Shown: positions 61,575 to 64,000 of the stretch, one piece after another
Position numbering within the stretch: the stretch's first letter is position 1
Layout of the letters: each line of letters begins with the position of its first letter
Assembly (NCBI GenBank): GCA_903824185.1
Contig: CAIJVU010000052.1
Location: forward strand, 56,893 to 120,892
DNA length: 64,000 bases
Reading direction: 5' to 3'
DNA from: an uncultured Hyphomicrobiales bacterium
Lineage (GTDB): Bacteria; Pseudomonadota; Alphaproteobacteria; Rhizobiales; Beijerinckiaceae
Program-made: the position numbers and the translations under genes
The notes under the pieces: generated by a model
The model's input: the letters and a program-made list of their open reading frames with translations, nothing else
Databases searched by the model: none
What the model was told of the DNA's origin: nothing

Positions 61575-62615
61575 ATGAAACTCCCCCGTGCCTTTTATCG
61601 CCCGCTGGCCATCGGCGCTCCCGAGCCGTTGCGCGAAGTGCCGGTCCGGCTGGAACGCATGATCCATTTTGTGCCCCCGCATATCGAAAAGGTGCGGGCC
61701 AAAGTGCCCGAACTGATCCATGAGGTGGATGTGGTGTTGGGCAATCTCGAAGATGCCATTCCGCTTGATCAGAAGGAAGCGGCGCGCAAGGGCTTTATTG
61801 CCATGGCCAAGGCCAGCGATTTCGGCTCAACCGGCCTGTGGACGCGCCTCAATGCGCTCAACAGCCCATGGGTGCTGGATGATTTCACCGAGATTGTCGG
61901 AGAGGTCGGCGACAAGCTTGATGTCGTCATGGTGCCCAAAGTGGAAGGGGTTTGGGATATTCATTATTGCGACCAGCTGCTGGCCCAGCTTGAGGCGCGC
62001 TATGGTGTCAAAAAACCGATCATGATCCATGCCATTCTGGAAACGGCGGAAGGCGTGAAGAATGTCGACGAGATTGCCTCCGCCTCCCCACGCATGCACG
62101 GGATGAGTTTGGGCCCCGCCGATCTCGCTGCCTCGCGCGCCATGAAGACCACGCGTGTGGGCGGTGGCCATCCGGACTATCAAGTGCTGTCTGATCCCGA
62201 TGGGGACAGGCCTCGGCAATCGGCCCAGCAAGATCTGTGGCATTACACCCTCGCCCGCATGGTGGATGCCTGTGCGGCCAATGGGCTGAAAGCCTTTTAC
62301 GGGCCGTTCGGGGATTTTTCCGATGCCTTGGCCTGTGAAAGCCAATTCCGCAATGCGTTTCTGTTGGGCTGTGCGGGGGCCTGGACGCTGCATCCCTCGC
62401 AAATCGCCATTGCCAAACAGGTGTTCAGCCCCGATGTCGCAGAAGTCTTGTTTGCCAAGAAAATCCTTGCCGCCATGCCCGACGGCACGGGCGCTGTGAT
62501 GATCGACGGCAAAATGCAAGACGATGCCACATGGAAACAGGCCAAGGTGATTGTCGATCTGGCCCGCCATGTGGCCAGCCGCGATCCCGCTTTGGCCAGC
62601 GCATACGGTTTTTGA
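61575..62615 (+). CDS. mcl: Malyl-CoA/beta-methylmalyl-CoA lyase-family enzyme
   Basis: A 346-residue HpcH/HpaI-citrate lyase-family protein. The ATG follows [28 protein letters not shown] supplies the first acidic metal ligand region, MVPKVEG and [13 protein letters not shown] the second (Glu), and [25 protein letters not shown] the substrate loop. The order and the N-terminus match the L-malyl-CoA/beta-methylmalyl-CoA lyases of methylotrophs and rhizobia. The reaction joins or splits glyoxylate with acetyl-CoA or propionyl-CoA. It stands alone, and no ethylmalonyl-CoA or serine-cycle partner lies in the window. Confidence 0.82.
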   Translation: MKLPRAFYRPLAIGAPEPLREVPVRLERMIHFVPPHIEKVRAKVPELIHEVDVVLGNLEDAIPLDQKEAARKGFIAMAKASDFGSTGLWTRLNALNSPWVLDDFTEIVGEVGDKLDVVMVPKVEGVWDIHYCDQLLAQLEARYGVKKPIMIHAILETAEGVKNVDEIASASPRMHGMSLGPADLAASRAMKTTRVGGGHPDYQVLSDPDGDRPRQSAQQDLWHYTLARMVDACAANGLKAFYGPFGDFSDALACESQFRNAFLLGCAGAWTLHPSQIAIAKQVFSPDVAEVLFAKKILAAMPDGTGAVMIDGKMQDDATWKQAKVIVDLARHVASRDPALASAYGF

Positions 62616-62689
62616 GAGCCGGAAGGCGTCCCTTAACCTGCGTGAGAAGACAATTGACAGACAGGGGTGGCAAGATTTAACCCTTGGGC

Positions 62690-63019
62690 ATGGAACCTAA
62701 AAAGGCAAAATACGCGATCGGCGACATCGTAAAACACCGCCTTTATGATTTTCGCGGTGTGGTCTTTGATGTAGACCCAATTTTTTCCAATTCCGAGGAG
62801 TGGTATAACGCCATTCCCGAAGAGTCGCGTCCGCGCAAGGACCAGCCCTTCTACCACCTCTTCGCGGAAAATGCGGAAACCGAATATATCGCATATGTGT
62901 CCGAGCAAAATCTGGTGCCCGACACATCCAAGGAGCCGGTGCGCCATCCGCAGATCAGAGACGTGTTCGAGCGCGATGCCAAGGGCCGCTATCGCACCCG
63001 CGGCGCTTTGTTGAATTAA
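62690..63019 (+). CDS. hspQ: Heat shock protein HspQ
   Basis: 109 residues from the ATG at 62690; a TTG at 62684 would add two residues. The family pattern is complete: KYAIGDIVKHRLYDFRGVVFDVDP, NSEEWYNAIPEESRPRKDQPFYHLFAEN and EYIAYVSEQNLVPDTS. HspQ binds hemimethylated DNA in E. coli and acts as a Lon specificity factor; in alphaproteobacteria it is a conserved single gene. It ends at a shared terminator. Confidence 0.92.
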   Translation: MEPKKAKYAIGDIVKHRLYDFRGVVFDVDPIFSNSEEWYNAIPEESRPRKDQPFYHLFAENAETEYIAYVSEQNLVPDTSKEPVRHPQIRDVFERDAKGRYRTRGALLN

Positions 63020-63066
63020 GCTTTTCTGAGCCCGCGCGGGCTCACACCATCAAGATCAGACGTCAC

Positions 63067-63098
63067 AAAAAAAGCCGGTCGAAAGACCGGCTTTTTTT
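63067..63098. terminator. Bidirectional Rho-independent terminator
   Basis: AGCCGGTC-GAAA-GACCGGCT is a perfect 8-bp stem with seven A residues before and seven T residues after. It lies between the convergent hspQ and ialB genes and serves both. Confidence 0.95.
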
Positions 63099-63126
63099 AG
63101 TGTGAGGCAGGAACCAGATCCCGTGC

Positions 63127-63864
63127 TTACTGCTTGGGGGCTGGGGCGGGCTGGCCGCCCGGCGCAGGCGCTGCCCCTTGCTGCTGCTGCATTTTCTGGC
63201 GCATTTCTTCGGCCTGCTTCTTCATCTGCTCTTCGAGCTTTTTCTGCTGGGCTTCGAGAACCGCGGGATCAATCGGCGCGCCATCAAAGGCCTTGCCAAA
63301 ACCAGCCATCGGCACTTGGAAGGACACTTCCTGACCGAATTGGTTCTGCACATTCACGGACAGGCTGTTGGCTTTCTTGAAAGCGGCGATGGTGTCGTCT
63401 TTCACAGCACCTTCGGCAAAGCAACCATTGGGGAAACAGATGGCGTAACGGCCGGGCTGTGAAGCGCCCTGATCAGCGGCGAAGCGGATGCCGGTCTGGA
63501 TCAGAAGGCCCAAAGGCATCAAAAAGCGCACGACTTTCTGAGGTTCGCCCTGCACGTCATAAACGGCCACCGCAATCACCGGCTGGTTTTCATCCGAGAC
63601 GAAATCACGGGTGGTGTAGCAGACTTTTTTCTTGGCGGTCTGGTCTTCACCGCAGACTTTCAACCAGTCCTGCTGGGAGGGTTCGGCTTTCAGCTGCACG
63701 AGGGTTGGGGCGGGCACGGCAGGCGCGGCGGGGGCTGGCGCAGGCGTTGCGGGCTTGGCTGGTGGCTTGGCCGGTGGTTGCTGGGCCGCCAAAGGCGAAA
63801 CCAGAGCAGCGGTCAGCGCGCACAGCGCTGCAAAGCGGCCAAAATTCTTAAAAACGGTCATCAT
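63127..63864 (-). CDS. IalB-family exported protein
   Basis: About 245 residues from the ATG at 63864, which has GGAAGAGA immediately upstream; longer frames reach 63942. A signal peptide (NFGRFAALCALTAALVSPLAA) is followed by a Pro/Ala linker (to about residue 55). The invasion-associated locus B domain follows, with paired cysteines (WLKVCGEDQTAKKKVCYTTRDF and YAICFPNGCFAEG) and IRFAADQG. After about residue 200 comes a charged coiled segment (QQKKLEEQMKKQAEEMRQKMQQQQ) and a Pro/Gly/Gln tail. IalB is named for Bartonella invasion, but homologues are common in free-living alphaproteobacteria as envelope proteins. It is probably monocistronic. Confidence 0.88.
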   Translation of the reverse strand: MMTVFKNFGRFAALCALTAALVSPLAAQQPPAKPPAKPATPAPAPAAPAVPAPTLVQLKAEPSQQDWLKVCGEDQTAKKKVCYTTRDFVSDENQPVIAVAVYDVQGEPQKVVRFLMPLGLLIQTGIRFAADQGASQPGRYAICFPNGCFAEGAVKDDTIAAFKKANSLSVNVQNQFGQEVSFQVPMAGFGKAFDGAPIDPAVLEAQQKKLEEQMKKQAEEMRQKMQQQQGAAPAPGGQPAPAPKQ

Positions 63865-64000
63865 TCTCTTCCTCGTCCTCGCTGACACCAGCGGCCCATC
63901 CAAAGCATCGGATCCAACGCATAAAAACATGCGCCGAATCAATTCTTTCCAAATAACGTGCGTAAGGCTTTAGCCTTTTGCAGCCTTGCTTTCCAGTCCG

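Overview
The window looks like a chromosomal segment of an alphaproteobacterium, most likely of the Hyphomicrobiales (Rhizobiales) type. The main reason is the block at about 43-58 kb: rpsD, murI, trmJ, icd, alaS, recA, a CckA-like hybrid kinase and a DksA homologue, an order I associate with rhizobial relatives. Supporting signs are a GTTC-N7-GTTC SOS box before recA, a TTAA-N7-TTAA CtrA box, a crescentin-like coiled-coil protein, an IalB-family protein and a MoxR/CoxE-type pair. Base composition appears moderate. I saw no rRNA, tRNA, insertion sequence, prophage or CRISPR array.

Layout. 0-8 kb: small exported proteins of unknown function, a crescentin-like filament protein, a DapA-family lyase with its GntR regulator, and a more AT-rich stretch (about 5.9-7.8 kb) holding a methyltransferase, a CtrA box and a Rap1a-like protein. 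8.3-14.8 kb: a tightly packed minus-strand operon (EamA transporter, aldose 1-epimerase, YihV-like PfkB kinase, YeiH-type exporter, acyl-CoA ligase, tandem PCC-domain protein). 15.4-20.6 kb: a complete Liv-type ABC importer (livKHMGF) and a cupin. 20.8-34 kb: a carbohydrate region with gnd-zwf, a formate/nitrite-type channel, a YddA-like ABC exporter, pfkB-glk, and three glycosidases (GH13, GH144-like, GH3), followed by a BKACE-family enzyme. 34.9-42.6 kb: a Mg2+ ATPase, a LysR regulator divergent from doxX-pirin, aroQ-aroE and dinB. 43-58.9 kb: the conserved core block, with an amine oxidase lodged between trmJ and murI. 58.9-64 kb: a MoxR ATPase divergent from a membrane protein and a VWA protein, then a malyl-CoA lyase, hspQ and ialB.

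How the genes fit together. The glycosidases, glucokinase, phosphofructokinase and the two oxidative pentose-phosphate enzymes form a coherent route from glucosides to central metabolism. A PfkB-type phosphofructokinase is notable because many alphaproteobacteria lack one. The 8-15 kb operon pairs a mutarotase with a kinase resembling sulfofructose kinase and with two transporters, which suggests sugar or sulfosugar use, but the other pathway enzymes are not here. The most unusual single gene is dksA, whose normal C-terminal core carries a Lys/Ala-rich, histone H1-like N-terminal tail of about 250 residues.

All calls rest on reading sequence and motifs by eye. Start sites were chosen from ribosome-binding sites, overlaps and family alignment from memory.
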